A stretch of DNA of 64,000 bases from Streptomyces formicae (GCF_022647665.1 NZ_CP071872.1:1178001-1242000); one strand, 5' to 3'. Counted from the first letter of the stretch, positions 8,785-19,337 are shown. Made by a program: numbers and translations. Notes: a model not told the origin generated them from the letters alone.

Positions 8785-10107
8785 GTGGTGAACAGCACAA
8801 AGCGCCGCATGCCCGACAGGCGCACCTACGTTCTCGACACCAGCGTCCTGCTGGCCGACCCGAACGCCCTGTCACGCTTCGACGAGCACGAAGTCGTGCT
8901 CCCGATCGTCGTGGTCACGGAGCTGGAGGCCAAAAGGCACCATCCGGAGCTCGGTTACTTCGCCCGGCAGGCGCTGCGCCTGCTGGACGACTACCGGGTC
9001 CGGTTCGGCCGGCTGGACGCCCCCATCCCCATGGGCGACCTCGGCGGCACGCTGCGGGTCGAGCTCAACCACTCGGACCCGGGCGTCCTCCCCGCCGGCT
9101 ACCGGCTGGGGGACAACGACTCACGGATTCTCGCGGTCGCCCGCAACCTCCAGGCCGAGGGGTACGACGTCACCGTCGTCTCCAAGGACCTCCCCCTCCG
9201 TATCAAGGCGTCGTCCGTCGGCCTCCTCGCCGAGGAGTATCGCGCGGAGCTCGCCATCACGGACTCCGGCTGGACCGGAATGTCCGAACTGGCGCTTTCC
9301 GCCGAGCAGGTGGACATCCTCTATGAAGAGGAGACGCTGTACGTCCCGGAGGCCGCCGAGTTCCCCGTCCACACCGGACTGGTGCTCCAGTCCGAGCGCG
9401 GCAAGGCGCTCGGCCGTATCACCGCCGAGGGCAACGTCCGTCTCGTCCGGGGCGACCGCGAGGCCTTCGGCATCCGCGGCCGCAGCGCCGAGCAGCGCAT
9501 CGCCCTCGATCTGCTGCTCGACCCGGACGTCGGGATCGTCTCGATGGGCGGCCGGGCCGGCACGGGCAAGTCCGCGCTGGCGCTCTGCGCGGGCCTGGAG
9601 GCGGTCCTGGAGCGCCGCCAGCACCAGAAGGTGATGGTCTTCCGGCCGCTGTACGCCGTCGGCGGGCAGGAGCTCGGCTATCTGCCGGGCACCGAGGCCG
9701 AGAAGATGAGCCCGTGGGCGCAGGCCGTCTTCGACACGCTCTCCGCCGTCGCCGGCCGCGAGGTCATCGAGGAGGTACTCGGCCGCGGCATGCTCGAAGT
9801 GCTGCCGCTCACCCATATCCGCGGCCGGTCGCTGCACGACGCGTTCGTCATCGTCGACGAGGCCCAGTCCCTGGAGCGGAACGTTCTCCTGACCGTTCTG
9901 TCCCGTATTGGGGCCAATTCACGAGTCGTTCTGACCCACGATGTGGCGCAAAGGGATAATTTGCGGGTCGGCCGGTACGACGGAGTCGTCGCCGTCGTCG
10001 AGAAGTTGAAGGGCCATCCGCTGTTCGCCCATGTGACGCTCACGCGTTCCGAGCGCTCGCAGATCGCCGCCCTCGTGACCGAAATGCTGGAGGACGGTCC
10101 GATCTGA
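8785..10107 (+). CDS. PIN domain-PhoH family ATPase (PhoH2 type)
   Basis: This is a fusion of an N-terminal PIN ribonuclease domain ([12 protein letters not shown], then VVVTELEAK and [11 protein letters not shown] supplying acidic metal ligands, about residues 14-150) and a C-terminal PhoH RNA helicase/ATPase domain. Walker A is GRAGTGKS near residue 255 and Walker B is VIVDEAQSL. The known PhoH2 proteins of actinobacteria unwind and cleave RNA. The length, about 440 residues, is typical. Two consecutive GTG codons (8785, 8788) can serve as start after GAGGGGG. A stem-loop terminator follows 26 bases after the stop. Confidence 0.9.
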   Translation: MVNSTKRRMPDRRTYVLDTSVLLADPNALSRFDEHEVVLPIVVVTELEAKRHHPELGYFARQALRLLDDYRVRFGRLDAPIPMGDLGGTLRVELNHSDPGVLPAGYRLGDNDSRILAVARNLQAEGYDVTVVSKDLPLRIKASSVGLLAEEYRAELAITDSGWTGMSELALSAEQVDILYEEETLYVPEAAEFPVHTGLVLQSERGKALGRITAEGNVRLVRGDREAFGIRGRSAEQRIALDLLLDPDVGIVSMGGRAGTGKSALALCAGLEAVLERRQHQKVMVFRPLYAVGGQELGYLPGTEAEKMSPWAQAVFDTLSAVAGREVIEEVLGRGMLEVLPLTHIRGRSLHDAFVIVDEAQSLERNVLLTVLSRIGANSRVVLTHDVAQRDNLRVGRYDGVVAVVEKLKGHPLFAHVTLTRSERSQIAALVTEMLEDGPI

Positions 10108-10133
10108 TACGGCTTGACCAGTAGGACAGTTGG

Positions 10134-10171
10134 CGCCGCCCGGCGAAGCCCAGGAGCTTAGCCGGGCGGCG
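10134..10171 (+). terminator. terminator of the PhoH gene
   Basis: CGCCGCCCGGC and GCCGGGCGGCG form an 11-bp GC-only stem around a 16-nt loop, 26 bases after the PhoH stop. Confidence 0.7.
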
Positions 10172-10501
10172 TCGTGCCGTGCGCAGGTTTCCGTAAAACC
10201 CCTGGCGCAAACAGCATGTGAGCTTTCCCACGCAACGAGGAATTGCCTTGCGCCCTCGCCGTCCGGCAGAGTCTTGCTTCCGTCAGGCCCCGCATACGGC
10301 ACACACGCATCTCCAGGGATGTGGCTCCACACAACTCAACAGCCGCCGCCGTATGCCGCCCGAGCACCACGCGGCGCTCCCCGCAGGGGAGTTGCCCACC
10401 GGGCCCGTGCCCCCCGTGACCTAGCAAGTTGGGGTGCCAGTGCCAGGGGCACGATTGCGCCCGCGAGGTCACCCGTGCGGGCGATGCTGGAAGGAAATCG
10501 T
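10172..10501 (+). other. long leader/promoter region of the secreted transglycosylase gene
   Basis: This is about 330 bases without a supportable ORF ahead of a cell-wall hydrolase gene. It contains complementary GTGACC (10417-10422) and GGTCAC (10467-10472) blocks that could close a large hairpin just upstream of the ribosome site. Genes of this class often have structured leaders in streptomycetes. I could not match it to a known riboswitch by eye. Confidence 0.35.
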
Positions 10502-11191
10502 GTGAGCCGGATCTCGGTCCGGGGATTCGCGGTGGCGTCCGCCACTGCGGTCACCACAGTCGGCGCTGTCGTGGGCGTGGCTTCGGGCACCCCGCAGCCC
10601 TCGAACGACTTCGAGGCGACCGCCGCCGACGCGACGCTCCTCGCGGACATCCCCGTCGGACAGCAGGCCCAGGTTCAGGTCGCGTCGCTGACGCAGCAGG
10701 CCGACGCACAGGCCGCTGCCGCGGACGCGGCTGCGAAGAAGTCCGCCGAGGAGGCGGCCCGTATCCAGGCCGCCAAGGACGCCAAGGCGAAGAAGCAGGC
10801 CGCCGAGGAAGCCGCCGAGCGCGCTGCCGAGGAAGAGGCCGAGCGCGCCAGCCGCGAGGCCGCCCGCGACGCCTCCAGCTTCGCGACCCAGTCGTCCTAC
10901 ACCGTCGCCGAGGTCAAGGCGATCGCCCGGCAGATGATCCCGGGCGAGCAGTTCCAGTGCTTCAGCAACATCGTGGACCACGAGTCCAGCTGGAACTACC
11001 AGGCGTCGAACCCGTCGTCCGGTGCGTACGGTCTCGTCCAGGCCCTCCCGGGCTCCAAGATGGCCTCCGCGGGTGCCGACTGGCAGACCAACCCCGCCAC
11101 CCAGATCAAGTGGGGCCTCAACTACATGAACGAGCGGTACGACAGCCCCTGCGGTGCCTGGTCGTTCTGGCAGGCCAACCACTGGTACTAG
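10502..11191 (+). CDS. secreted lytic transglycosylase-like protein
   Basis: A GTG start at 10502 is preceded by GGAAGG and gives 229 residues. An N-terminal signal sequence (RGFAVASATAVTTVGAVVGV) is followed by a long Ala/Glu/Lys/Arg segment (about residues 60-125) that should form a charged single helix or coiled coil. The C-terminal domain of about 100 residues has the lysozyme/SLT fold: a likely catalytic Glu in NIVDHESSWNYQASNP (about residue 161), then SGAYGLVQALPGSKM, TQIKWGLNYM and a closing FWQANHWY. It probably cleaves peptidoglycan during growth or germination. It is isolated by terminators on both sides. Confidence 0.88.
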   Translation: MSRISVRGFAVASATAVTTVGAVVGVASGTPQPSNDFEATAADATLLADIPVGQQAQVQVASLTQQADAQAAAADAAAKKSAEEAARIQAAKDAKAKKQAAEEAAERAAEEEAERASREAARDASSFATQSSYTVAEVKAIARQMIPGEQFQCFSNIVDHESSWNYQASNPSSGAYGLVQALPGSKMASAGADWQTNPATQIKWGLNYMNERYDSPCGAWSFWQANHWY

Positions 11192-11245
11192 GCCCCCTGC
11201 CGGGCCCTCCCGCCAGATCGGCCGATCCGGCGCTCAACGTCGCGG

Positions 11246-11274
11246 AGCCCCTCGCCGTCCTACGGTGAGGGGCT
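11246..11274 (+). terminator. terminator after the transglycosylase gene
   Basis: AGCCCCTCGCCGT pairs with ACGGTGAGGGGCT (one G-U pair) around a 3-nt loop. Confidence 0.7.
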
Positions 11275-11320
11275 TCGTGCGTGTACGGTCGGGGCGGACC
11301 CGGGGGGAGAGGAAAGCGAC

Positions 11321-12691
11321 ATGTCGAAAACGCCAGGGTGGCTCGGCCGGCTGGGTGCCGGTCTGTCCCGGATCGGGGCACGGTGGGAGGAACGCCGTGC
11401 CGAGGCCGCACGCAACGGCAACCACTACGGCAACGGAACCGGCTACGGAACCGGCTATGGCGAGGCCGAGGGCGAGCCGGGAGCGGCCCAGCCGCCCGGC
11501 CGCGTCCCGCCGCCGCCCGCCTACGCGCCCGCCGTCCCGTCCAGGCCCGACCCGGTCGCGGCCATTCCCTGGGGCATGAGGGTCGCGGCCGAGGCCGGCT
11601 GGCGGCTGCTCGTCCTCGCCGGCACCCTCTGGGTACTGATGCGCGTCATCAGCGCCGTTCAGCTGGTCGTGCTCGCCTTCGTCGCCGCGCTGCTCATCAC
11701 CGCGATGCTCCAACCCACGGTGGCCCGCCTCAGGAAGCTCGGTCTGCCGCGGGGGTTCGCCACCGCCGTCACCGCGATCCTCGGCTTCGTCGTCATGGGA
11801 CTGGTCGGCTGGTTCGTGGTGTGGCAGGTGCTGGACAACCTGGACAATCTCGCCGACCGGGTCAAGGACGGCATCGACGAGCTCAAACGCTGGCTGCTCA
11901 ACAGCCCGTTCCACGTGACCGAGCAGCAGATCAACGACATCGCCCAGAACCTCCAGGACACCATCGGCACCAACACCCAGGAGATCACCTCCGCCGGTCT
12001 CCAGGGCGTGGGCGTGATGGTCGAGATCCTCACCGGGATACTGCTCGCGATGTTCTCGACCCTCTTCCTGCTCTACGACGGGAAGCGGATCTGGCAGTGG
12101 ACCCTGAAGCTCGTCCCCGCCCAGGCCCGGCCCGGTGTCGCGGGGGCGGGGCCGCGCGCCTGGCGGACCCTGACCGCGTATGTGCGGGGCACGGTGATCG
12201 TGGCCCTCATCGACGCCATCTTCATCGGGCTCGGCATCTACTTCCTCGACGTCCCGCTGGCCGTGCCGCTCGCCGTCTTCATCTTCCTCTTCGCCTTTAT
12301 CCCGCTGGTCGGCGCGGTCGTCTCCGGGGCGCTCGCGGTCGTCGTCGCGCTCGTCACGCAGGGCGTGTTCACCGCGCTGATGGTGCTGGCCGTGGTCCTG
12401 GCCGTGCAGCAGATCGAGGGCCACGTCCTCCAGCCGTTCATCCTCGGCCGCGCGGTACGGGTCCATCCGCTCGCCGTTGTCCTCGCGGTCGCCGCGGGCG
12501 GCCTGACGGCCGGCATCGGCGGCGCGGTGGTGGCGGTGCCGCTGGTGGCGGTGACCAACACGGTGGTCGGCTATCTCCGCGCGTACGGGCAGGGCCACGT
12601 GAGCCGCATCGGGCCGGCCCCGCATGGCGCGACGGTGCTCGACGTGGCGCCTACTCCGCCGCCGGGTGCTCCGAGGACGGAGCGGGAGTAG
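11321..12691 (+). CDS. AI-2E family membrane transporter
   Basis: The 456-residue protein has the PF01594 layout: a variable Gly/Pro-rich cytoplasmic N-terminus (about 80 residues with YGNGTGYGTGYG), two hydrophobic helices, a large amphipathic domain (about 170-225), and then a block of five or six helices with FIFLFAFIPLVGAVVSG and QQIEGHVLQPFILGRAV, the family signature. Members include the AI-2 exporter TqsA and Na+/H+ antiporters, so the substrate is not predictable. ATG 11321 follows GGAGAGG. Its last 41 bases overlap the convergent Uma2 gene. Confidence 0.88.
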   Translation: MSKTPGWLGRLGAGLSRIGARWEERRAEAARNGNHYGNGTGYGTGYGEAEGEPGAAQPPGRVPPPPAYAPAVPSRPDPVAAIPWGMRVAAEAGWRLLVLAGTLWVLMRVISAVQLVVLAFVAALLITAMLQPTVARLRKLGLPRGFATAVTAILGFVVMGLVGWFVVWQVLDNLDNLADRVKDGIDELKRWLLNSPFHVTEQQINDIAQNLQDTIGTNTQEITSAGLQGVGVMVEILTGILLAMFSTLFLLYDGKRIWQWTLKLVPAQARPGVAGAGPRAWRTLTAYVRGTVIVALIDAIFIGLGIYFLDVPLAVPLAVFIFLFAFIPLVGAVVSGALAVVVALVTQGVFTALMVLAVVLAVQQIEGHVLQPFILGRAVRVHPLAVVLAVAAGGLTAGIGGAVVAVPLVAVTNTVVGYLRAYGQGHVSRIGPAPHGATVLDVAPTPPPGAPRTERE

Positions 12692-13325
12692 CCGCTCGTG
12701 GCTTGCGCTTGCCCGCCTCCAGGAGCTCGGTGACGTCCAGGGTGACCTTGGCGCCCACGGAGTCCGGCAGAGTGACCTGATGGCCCCGGGCGTGGAGGGT
12801 GTGGTTCTTGTACGTGGCCTCCCCGGGGACCGGGTCCGTCAGGAGATGGATGCGCTCGTTCTTGCGGTTGACGATCACGTAAACGGGAATGGCGGCCTCG
12901 GCGTAGGCGGCGACCTTGTGCTTGAGGTCGTTGGCATGGTTGCTGGAGGTGACTTCCAGCACGAGGCGGAAGCAGAGCGGGTCGTAGCAGTTGTGCTCGA
13001 TCAGATGCTCGTCGATATCCGCGTCCACCACGGCCAGGTCGGGGATCGCGTAGTCCTCCGGCCCGGCCGGTAGCCACAGGCCGATCGCCTGAAGAACCGA
13101 TGTCTCCCCGTCGTCGAGGCCCGCTGTGATGAAGGGGCGCATGAGCTTCGTCAGTGCACGGGCGTGGGGGCCGTCCGCAGGTGGGGCCACGGTGATAACG
13201 CCTCCGATGATCTCGACGCGGTAGCCGGGGTGCTGCTCCATCAGCTCGCTCGCTGTCTCGAGCAGGGTCGGCGGCTCGTCGTCGCAAGCGTCGTAAGGCG
13301 TGTGCTCGACTGATGCGGCAGACAT
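12651..13325 (-). CDS. Uma2 family protein (PD-(D/E)XK nuclease-like fold)
   Basis: This 224-residue protein belongs to the Uma2/DUF820 family, numerous in streptomycetes. The putative nuclease core is seen in GYRVEIIGGVITVAPP, then YAIPDLAVVDADI (acidic metal ligand), CFRLVLEVTSSNHANDLKHK (E-x-T plus a Lys) and YAEAAIPVYVIVNRKNERI. No substrate is known for the family. The C-terminal tail (KRKPRAATPAPSSEHPAAE) is low complexity and overlaps the 3' end of the convergent transporter gene. ATG 13325 has GGAGGCGCC upstream. Confidence 0.85.
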   Translation of the reverse strand: MSAASVEHTPYDACDDEPPTLLETASELMEQHPGYRVEIIGGVITVAPPADGPHARALTKLMRPFITAGLDDGETSVLQAIGLWLPAGPEDYAIPDLAVVDADIDEHLIEHNCYDPLCFRLVLEVTSSNHANDLKHKVAAYAEAAIPVYVIVNRKNERIHLLTDPVPGEATYKNHTLHARGHQVTLPDSVGAKVTLDVTELLEAGKRKPRAATPAPSSEHPAAE

Positions 13326-13498
13326 GGCGCCTCCTGGTGGCTGGTGTCGAGAGCATCATCGTATGCCGGTGTGCCGCTACGCGTCCGTTCCGTAACCCTG
13401 CGCTCGAACGAGTGAACGCTGAACGCTCGCGGTCGGTTTCATGAAGTACGGGCACTACCGACCGGTAACCGGACAGGCAGACGCCTAGCGTCCGCTGC

Positions 13499-16400
13499 AT
13501 GACACACATACGCACAGCAGCCGGGCTCGCCCTCGCGCTGCTGGTCCTCGTGCTGGGCATCGGCGCCCAGCCCGCGTTCGCGCATGTCTCGCGCGAGCAC
13601 GCCGAACTCGTGGTCGCGACCGGTGACGACGTCACCAGCGGCCGGCTCATCGTGCACCACGACGTGGTCGCCCCCGAGCAGGCCGGGGCCTGGGCGGCCG
13701 GGCTGCTCGCGGCCGGCTGCCCGGTGACCGGCTCGGGCGTGCCCGGCGACAACGGCGGAGTGCCCGGCGGTGTCGTCGTCGAGCTGGCGTGGAGCTGCCA
13801 CGTCGACGCGCTCGACCTCGGCCCGCTCATGGACAAGGGCGGACTGACCCAGGTCGTCGTCGAGTTCGACGGCACGGCGGCCGACGCCACCGCGGCCGCC
13901 CCCCTCGTCGACGCCGACGGCGTCCACGCCCGGCCGGCGTTCCCCTGGGGCACGCTGCTCACCGTCGCGCTCGTGACGGCGGCGGGCGTCCTCCTGCTGG
14001 TTGCCGGCCGCCGGTTCCGCGCCGAGCGCCGCTTCCGGCCCGCGGTCGTCGGCGCCCTCGCCCTGTCCTTCCTCGCACCCCAGGCCGCCTTCGCCGACGA
14101 GGCGGACGAGGCGCCCGCCACCGCCACCGTCGAGGGCACCGTCTTCAAGGACACCGACGGCGACGGCCGGCGGGACAGGGGCGAGCGGCCCATGCCCGGC
14201 ATCGACGTCACCGACGGCGCCGCGTGGACCACGACCGGCCCGGACGGCTCGTACCGGCTGGAGACCGACCCGACGCGGCGCGAGACCGACCTCGTCAGCA
14301 TCGTCTCGCCCGACGGCTACACGCCGGCCCTGCGCAAGGACTGGATCCCGCAGTTCTTCCGCATGGTCTCCGAAACCGGCGGCACGGGCGTCGACTTCGC
14401 ACTCGTGCCCGACCGCGACGCCGCGAACCCCACCGAGAAGTGGGTCATGAACTCCGACCCCGAGGTCGGCAACCGCAGCGACGACGAGGCCCGCCGCATC
14501 CTGCCCCAGTGGACCGGCCAGGTCCGGGCGATGTCCGAGGTCGACGGCGCGACGATGCAGATCGCCACCGGCGACCTCACCGTCACGGACTACGCGGCCG
14601 AGCCGCGCCGCCAGGGCGGCTACGACCTGTTCAGCAAGGGCCTGGAGGAGGGCCGCCTCGGCCACCCCTTCTACCCGGTGATGGGCAACCACGACTTCGG
14701 CGGCACGGCGGCCTCCCAGGGCTACGCCGGCAGCATGGAGTACTACCGCCGCAACCTCGGCCCCGAGTGGTACAGCTTCGACCGCAACGGCCGCCACATC
14801 GTCGTCCTGGAGGACAACTACGACGCCAGCGGGCTGAAGCCGCAGCTGGAGTGGCTCCGCCGGGACCTCGCCCGGCACGCGGTCGGCAAGCAGGTCTTCG
14901 TCTTCGCGCACCGCTCGCTGTTCACCCAGTGGGGCCCGGGCGCGGGCATGCAGCCGACCATCGACGAACTCGCCAAGTACGACGTCCGGATGGTCGCCGC
15001 CGGCCACAACCAGCAGGCGGAGTTCCGCCGTGGCGCCTTCCAGCGGTCGGTCGAGATCAACAACCAGGGCACGTACGGCATCGACGGCGCCCGCCCCGAC
15101 TACAAGGTCCTCGACTTCAGCGGCATCACCGACGACCCCCGCACCCACCGCAACGAGGACACCGGCCATGTGACCGGCATCCACCGGCAGTTCGACATCG
15201 ACGACGACGCGGCGCTGGTCAGCCCCGCGGACGGCAGCGTCCACGGCCGGAGGGCCGGAGTGCCCGTCGAGGTGTACGCGGAGGACGACGGCCGTACGCC
15301 CGCAAAGGCGGTGCTGACCGTCCGCGACAGCCGCGGGCACGTCGTGGAGCGCGAGGACGTGCGCTTCGGGAAGGGAGCGGCCCGACCCGGCATCGAGAAC
15401 TGCTACACCCCGCCCGGCGGCAGGCCCGAGCCCTGTCCCGACGCGCGCGGGGCCTGGACCCGGGCGAGCGGGGCGCTGCACGGGCTGCGGCCCGGGACGT
15501 ACACCGCCGAGTCGGTCGCGTACGACACCCGGGGCGTGAGGTTCCCGGTCGTCAGGAACACCTTCCGGGTCGTGGACGACTCCGCGCTCGGCAGGCCGAG
15601 GACCGGGCAGGACTGGCTGCGGCAGGGCGGCGACGAGGCCGGCCGGTCCGCGAGCGGCGACGAGCCAGGCGCGCTCCTCGACCTCAAGTGGGCCCGCCAC
15701 ACCGGCGAGCAGTTCAACCTCAACGGGTCGGTGGTCGCGGACGGAAAGCTCATCGTCTCCTCCCGCGCCTTCGACTCGCCGTACAGCATGATGCTCGCCT
15801 ACGACATCGCCTCCGGGCGGGAGATCTGGCGTACGTACCTGGACGGCGACGCCGAGTCGGCACCGACGCTCCACGGCGGCAAGGTCTATCTGACGACCGG
15901 CGTCGGCCGGATCTACGCGCTGGACGCGGCCACCGGCCGTATCGCCTGGCAGTCGATCGACCGCGAGGAGACGCACGGGGACACCGTGCGCCGCTACGGA
16001 CGCGCGGGCGGACCGGTCAGCGTCTTCGCCCTCACGGGCGGCGCCGACCGCAGCGTCGCGGTCTACCAGGATGCGTACACCGTCCGCTGCCGCGACGCCG
16101 AGACCGGCGGAATGCTGCCCGGCGGCTTCGGGGCGGCCTTCTCGTGGGGCCAGGCGCACAGCACGGCCGTGCGCGAGCCCGGCTCCAGCACCGCCTATCT
16201 GCACTCCATGTCGAGCAACACCGTCATCGCCATGGACCTGGCGACCTGCACCCAGCTGTGGGCGAAGGACACCGCGGGCGACATCGACAGCCACTCGTCA
16301 CCCGTGCTGACCGACCCGGCCACGGGCGAGGCGAAGCTGGTGACCTTCACGGCCTACGGCACCCGCGGCCACGACCCGAAGACGGGCGCCGTGACCTGGG

Positions 16401-16849
16401 AGGCCAAGCTCGGCGGCGGCAGCACCTGCGAGCCGGGGCGCGCCCCGCTCACCAGCCCGGCCGTGTGGGGCGACACCGCGTACGCCGCCGGCCGTGACGG
16501 TGTCGTACGCGCCTACGACACGAGCGCGGCCGACCCGTCGAAGCCGGTGTGGGAGGCCAGGACCGGCTATCTGGCGGGGGAGAGCCCGCTGGACGACGCG
16601 TGGCGGGTCGCCATGGGCTGTTCGGCCGGCGAGGGCTCACCGGCCATGCACCCGCTGGTCACCGAAGACCATGTGTACGTCGGGACCTGGGACGGCCGGC
16701 TGCTCGTCCTGGACCGTGCCACCGGCAGGCAGACCGCCGCGTACAACCTGGGCGCGGGGGTGGCCTCGGCCCTCTCCGTCAGCGGTGACTGGGTCTTCGC
16801 CCTCACGGACGACGGCACGGTCCACGCGCTGGCCGCGCGCCGGAAGTAG
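13499..16849 (+). CDS. large secreted metallophosphoesterase with N-terminal extension and C-terminal PQQ-type repeats
   Basis: The 1116-residue product is mosaic. Residues 1-28 are a signal peptide (GAQPAFAHV). Residues 29-150 form an extracytoplasmic domain I do not recognise, ending in a hydrophobic helix ([20 protein letters not shown]) and a second signal-like segment ([13 protein letters not shown]). At about 205-290 comes a SdrD-B-like fold ([18 protein letters not shown]), as in the N-domain of calcineurin-like phosphoesterases. The phosphoesterase core has ATGDLT and MGNHDFGG, but the last histidine motif reads AGHNQQ instead of GHxH, and the first reads SDPEVG instead of DxH, so catalysis is doubtful. 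From about 720 on, repeated [34 protein letters not shown] blades indicate a PQQ-type beta-propeller. It is followed 15 bases later by the NicO gene, so the two are probably one operon. Confidence 0.8.
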   Translation: MTHIRTAAGLALALLVLVLGIGAQPAFAHVSREHAELVVATGDDVTSGRLIVHHDVVAPEQAGAWAAGLLAAGCPVTGSGVPGDNGGVPGGVVVELAWSCHVDALDLGPLMDKGGLTQVVVEFDGTAADATAAAPLVDADGVHARPAFPWGTLLTVALVTAAGVLLLVAGRRFRAERRFRPAVVGALALSFLAPQAAFADEADEAPATATVEGTVFKDTDGDGRRDRGERPMPGIDVTDGAAWTTTGPDGSYRLETDPTRRETDLVSIVSPDGYTPALRKDWIPQFFRMVSETGGTGVDFALVPDRDAANPTEKWVMNSDPEVGNRSDDEARRILPQWTGQVRAMSEVDGATMQIATGDLTVTDYAAEPRRQGGYDLFSKGLEEGRLGHPFYPVMGNHDFGGTAASQGYAGSMEYYRRNLGPEWYSFDRNGRHIVVLEDNYDASGLKPQLEWLRRDLARHAVGKQVFVFAHRSLFTQWGPGAGMQPTIDELAKYDVRMVAAGHNQQAEFRRGAFQRSVEINNQGTYGIDGARPDYKVLDFSGITDDPRTHRNEDTGHVTGIHRQFDIDDDAALVSPADGSVHGRRAGVPVEVYAEDDGRTPAKAVLTVRDSRGHVVEREDVRFGKGAARPGIENCYTPPGGRPEPCPDARGAWTRASGALHGLRPGTYTAESVAYDTRGVRFPVVRNTFRVVDDSALGRPRTGQDWLRQGGDEAGRSASGDEPGALLDLKWARHTGEQFNLNGSVVADGKLIVSSRAFDSPYSMMLAYDIASGREIWRTYLDGDAESAPTLHGGKVYLTTGVGRIYALDAATGRIAWQSIDREETHGDTVRRYGRAGGPVSVFALTGGADRSVAVYQDAYTVRCRDAETGGMLPGGFGAAFSWGQAHSTAVREPGSSTAYLHSMSSNTVIAMDLATCTQLWAKDTAGDIDSHSSPVLTDPATGEAKLVTFTAYGTRGHDPKTGAVTWEAKLGGGSTCEPGRAPLTSPAVWGDTAYAAGRDGVVRAYDTSAADPSKPVWEARTGYLAGESPLDDAWRVAMGCSAGEGSPAMHPLVTEDHVYVGTWDGRLLVLDRATGRQTAAYNLGAGVASALSVSGDWVFALTDDGTVHALAARRK

Positions 16850-16864
16850 AGGGGAAGCACCACC

Positions 16865-18166
16865 GTGCGAGCACTGCGCACCGGGGTGCTGCTCCTGCTG
16901 GCCGCCGTCCCCGTGCTGCTCTTCGGCAGCGCGGGGACGGCGCAGGCGCACCCCTTCGGAACCCCGCCCGTCGTGAAGATCGAGGCGGCGGGCGCCGCCG
17001 TCGAGGCGGCCTGGTCCGCGCAACGCGACGATGTCGCTGTGCTGGAGAAGGAGTCCGGCGGCGACACGGCGGGCTACTTGCGCGAGCACATCGCCGTACG
17101 CCAGGACGGCCGCGCCTGCCCGGCCGCCCGGGCGGCGGGGCTGACGGTCCGCTTCGTCTGCCCGCGGGACGTGGACCGGATCGAGCTGACGGTCACGGCG
17201 CTGACGGACGTCAATGCCGCGTACCGGACGCTCTCGGTGACGGACACGGGCGAGGGCGGGCTGCACACGGCCGAGGAGCCGACGCGGACGCTGGGCCTCG
17301 GCACGGCGGCGGGCGGGAACGGGGCGGCGTCATCGGCCTGGACCTGGACCTGGACCTGGACCACCGACCTGACGTCGCTGCTCGACAACGGAGCCGCCCT
17401 GCCGGTGGCGCTGCTGGTGGCGGCGGCGGTGGGCGCGCTGCACGCGTGCGCGCCGGGCCACGGGAAGTCGCTGGCGGCCGGGTATCTCGTGGGAGGGCGC
17501 GGCAGGCCGCGCGACGCGGTGTGGCTCGGCGGGATCGTCGCCGTGATGCACACGCTCTCGGTCGCGGCCCTGGCCGTCGGCTGGTGGCTGGCGGCGAACA
17601 GCACGCCGGACATCGCGGCGCTGACGGGGTGGTTGCAGCTGATCGCGGCGCTGGTGGTGGCGGGGGTGGGCGTGAGCCTGCTCCGGCGGCACCTGCGCCA
17701 CCGCAAGCACCACCATCACCATGCCCATGATCACCATCATGGGCACGATCACGATCACGGGCAGAGACACGGGAACGGGCACAGCCACAGTCACAGTCAC
17801 GGGCACAGCCACCACATCCCGGACGCGCCCTCGTTGCTCACCTGGCGCGGCCTCGTGCTGCTCGGCGCATCGGGCGGACTGCTGCCCTCCCCGTCGGCGT
17901 TCCTCGTGCTGCTCACCGGTCTGCTGACCGGCGAGGTCGGCTCGGCCCTCGCGATGGTCGCCGCCTTCGGCCTCGGCATGGCGCTGACGCTCACCGGCGT
18001 CGGCCTGGTCGTGCTGCGCGGCCGTGACGCGCTACTGGACCGCGTCTCGCGCTCCACGGCGCTGCGCACGTGGAGCCTGCGCGTTCCGCTCTTCGCCGCC
18101 TCCGCGGTGGTGGCCGGAGGGACGGTGGCCTCGGCCCTGGCCGCGGGTCATCTCCTCGCGCCGTAG
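16865..18166 (+). CDS. NicO-type nickel/cobalt efflux membrane protein with His-rich loop
   Basis: This 433-residue protein starts with a signal peptide (GTAQAHPFG), then a soluble extracytoplasmic domain (about 30-150) containing two cysteines, a WTWTWTWT stretch, and a membrane part of six helices. The NicO/RcnA signatures are visible: GALHACAPGHGKSLAAGYLVG with an H-containing helix, AVMHTLSVAALAVG, and the partner motif LLPSPSAFLVLLTG. An extremely His-rich cytoplasmic loop (about 281-318) is expected to bind Ni2+, Co2+ or similar ions. It is transcribed with the upstream phosphoesterase gene and ends at a strong terminator. Export rather than uptake is inferred from the RcnA-like architecture. 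Confidence 0.85.
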   Translation: MRALRTGVLLLLAAVPVLLFGSAGTAQAHPFGTPPVVKIEAAGAAVEAAWSAQRDDVAVLEKESGGDTAGYLREHIAVRQDGRACPAARAAGLTVRFVCPRDVDRIELTVTALTDVNAAYRTLSVTDTGEGGLHTAEEPTRTLGLGTAAGGNGAASSAWTWTWTWTTDLTSLLDNGAALPVALLVAAAVGALHACAPGHGKSLAAGYLVGGRGRPRDAVWLGGIVAVMHTLSVAALAVGWWLAANSTPDIAALTGWLQLIAALVVAGVGVSLLRRHLRHRKHHHHHAHDHHHGHDHDHGQRHGNGHSHSHSHGHSHHIPDAPSLLTWRGLVLLGASGGLLPSPSAFLVLLTGLLTGEVGSALAMVAAFGLGMALTLTGVGLVVLRGRDALLDRVSRSTALRTWSLRVPLFAASAVVAGGTVASALAAGHLLAP

Positions 18167-18185
18167 CGCGCGTACGCGTACGAGA

Positions 18186-18214
18186 AGGGCGCCCCTGCAC
18201 GGCAGGGGCGCCCT
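18186..18214. terminator. bidirectional terminator
   Basis: AGGGCGCCCCTG and CAGGGGCGCCCT form a perfect 12-bp stem around a 5-nt loop between the convergent NicO and ahpD genes. Confidence 0.8.
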
Positions 18215-18234
18215 CATCGGACCTTGCTGCGTCG

Positions 18235-18780
18235 TCAGCCCGCGAGAACGGCCTCGGCCTCAAGCGTCGTGCCGACCGCCTGGATCACCGAAGCGATCTT
18301 GAAGGCTTCCTGGATGACATCGCGCTCGACGCCCGCCTTGCGCAGGACCTGCTCGTGCGAGTCGAGGCACTGGCCGCAGCCGTTGATCGCGGAGACCGCG
18401 AGCGACCACAGCTCGAAGTCGGTCTTCTCGACGCCCGGGTTGCCGATGACGTTCATCCGCAGGCCCGCGCGCAGCGTCCCGTACTCGGGGTCCGACAGCA
18501 GGTGCCGGGTCCGGTAGAAGACGTTGTTCATCGCCATGATCGCGGCGGCGGACTTGGCGGCGGTGTACGCCTCGGCCGAGAGGTTCGCCTTGGCCTCGGG
18601 CTCCAGCTCGCGCAGCACGATCGGCGAGCGCGTGGCGATCGCGCAGGCCAGGACCGTGCCCCACAGCTGCTGCTGCGTAAGGAGCCCTGTGTTCCCGGCG
18701 TTGCCGATCACTGAACTGAGGTTCAGCTTCAGGTCCTTGGCGTAGTCCGGCAGTGCGGACTTCAGCTCATCGAGGGCCAT
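18235..18780 (-). CDS. ahpD: alkyl hydroperoxide reductase AhpD
   Basis: AhpD is the alkylhydroperoxidase partner that re-reduces AhpC (through lipoyl/dihydrolipoamide systems in actinobacteria). The 181-residue chain begins [16 protein letters not shown] and carries the thioredoxin-like active site CGQCLDSHE (C135, C138, H142). ATG 18780 is chosen because it gives the family's usual N-terminus. A GTG two codons earlier overlaps the ahpC stop. With only two bases between the ahpC stop and this ATG, translation is coupled and ahpC-ahpD form an operon, divergent from oxyR. Confidence 0.97.
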   Translation of the reverse strand: MALDELKSALPDYAKDLKLNLSSVIGNAGNTGLLTQQQLWGTVLACAIATRSPIVLRELEPEAKANLSAEAYTAAKSAAAIMAMNNVFYRTRHLLSDPEYGTLRAGLRMNVIGNPGVEKTDFELWSLAVSAINGCGQCLDSHEQVLRKAGVERDVIQEAFKIASVIQAVGTTLEAEAVLAG

Positions 18781-18782
18781 GC

Positions 18783-19337
18783 TCACTCACCGGCCAGCAG
18801 CTTGACCGGGTCGAGGGTGTTCTCGCCCTTGGTCCAGTTGCAGGGGCACAGCTCATCGGTCTGCAGAGCGTCGAGGACCCGCAGGACCTCCTTGGGGTTA
18901 CGGCCGACGGAGCCGGCGGTCACCATCGTGAACTGGATCTCGTTGTTCGGGTCCACGATGAAGACGGCGCGCTGGGCGAAGCCGTCCTCGCCCTCGATGC
19001 CGAGGTCGCGCATGAGCTCGTGCTTGGAGTCGGCCAGCATCGGGAAGGGCAGGTCACGCAGGTCGTCGTGGTCCTTGCGCCAGGCGTGGTGGACGAACTC
19101 GGAGTCGCCGGAGAAGCCGAGGACCTGGGCGTCACGGTCGGCGAACTCCTCGTTCAGCTTGCCGAACGCGGCGATCTCGGTGGGGCAGACGAAGGTGAAG
19201 TCCTTGGGCCACGCGAAGACCACCTTCCACTTGCCCTCGTAGGACTTGTGGGTGATCTGCTCGAACTCCTTGCCGCTCTCCAGCGAGACGCAGGCGGTCA
19301 GCTCGAACGTGGGGAACTGGTCACCGACAGTGAGCAC
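18783..19337 (-). CDS. ahpC: peroxiredoxin AhpC
   Basis: This is a typical 2-Cys peroxiredoxin of 184 residues. The peroxidatic Cys lies in DFTFVCPTE (C51) and the resolving Cys in the C-terminal ELCPCNW segment. It reduces hydrogen peroxide, alkyl peroxides and peroxynitrite, using AhpD as reductant. GTG 19337 follows a good AAGGAG ribosome site. Its leader contains a small hairpin (19356-19379) just upstream of that site. It is divergently arranged with oxyR, the standard streptomycete layout in which OxyR controls both. Confidence 0.97.
   Translation of the reverse strand: MLTVGDQFPTFELTACVSLESGKEFEQITHKSYEGKWKVVFAWPKDFTFVCPTEIAAFGKLNEEFADRDAQVLGFSGDSEFVHHAWRKDHDDLRDLPFPMLADSKHELMRDLGIEGEDGFAQRAVFIVDPNNEIQFTMVTAGSVGRNPKEVLRVLDALQTDELCPCNWTKGENTLDPVKLLAGE

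Noticed and set aside
10172..10501. A c-di-AMP (ydaO-type) riboswitch before the transglycosylase gene
   Set aside because: Position and gene type fit, but I could not find the conserved core elements by eye. A covariance-model search would decide.
13439..16294. A 951-codon open frame on the minus strand opposite the phosphoesterase gene
   Set aside because: It is an antisense by-product of GC-rich codon bias, with no domains, composed of Arg/Gly/Val-rich sequence. The plus-strand gene has clear domains.
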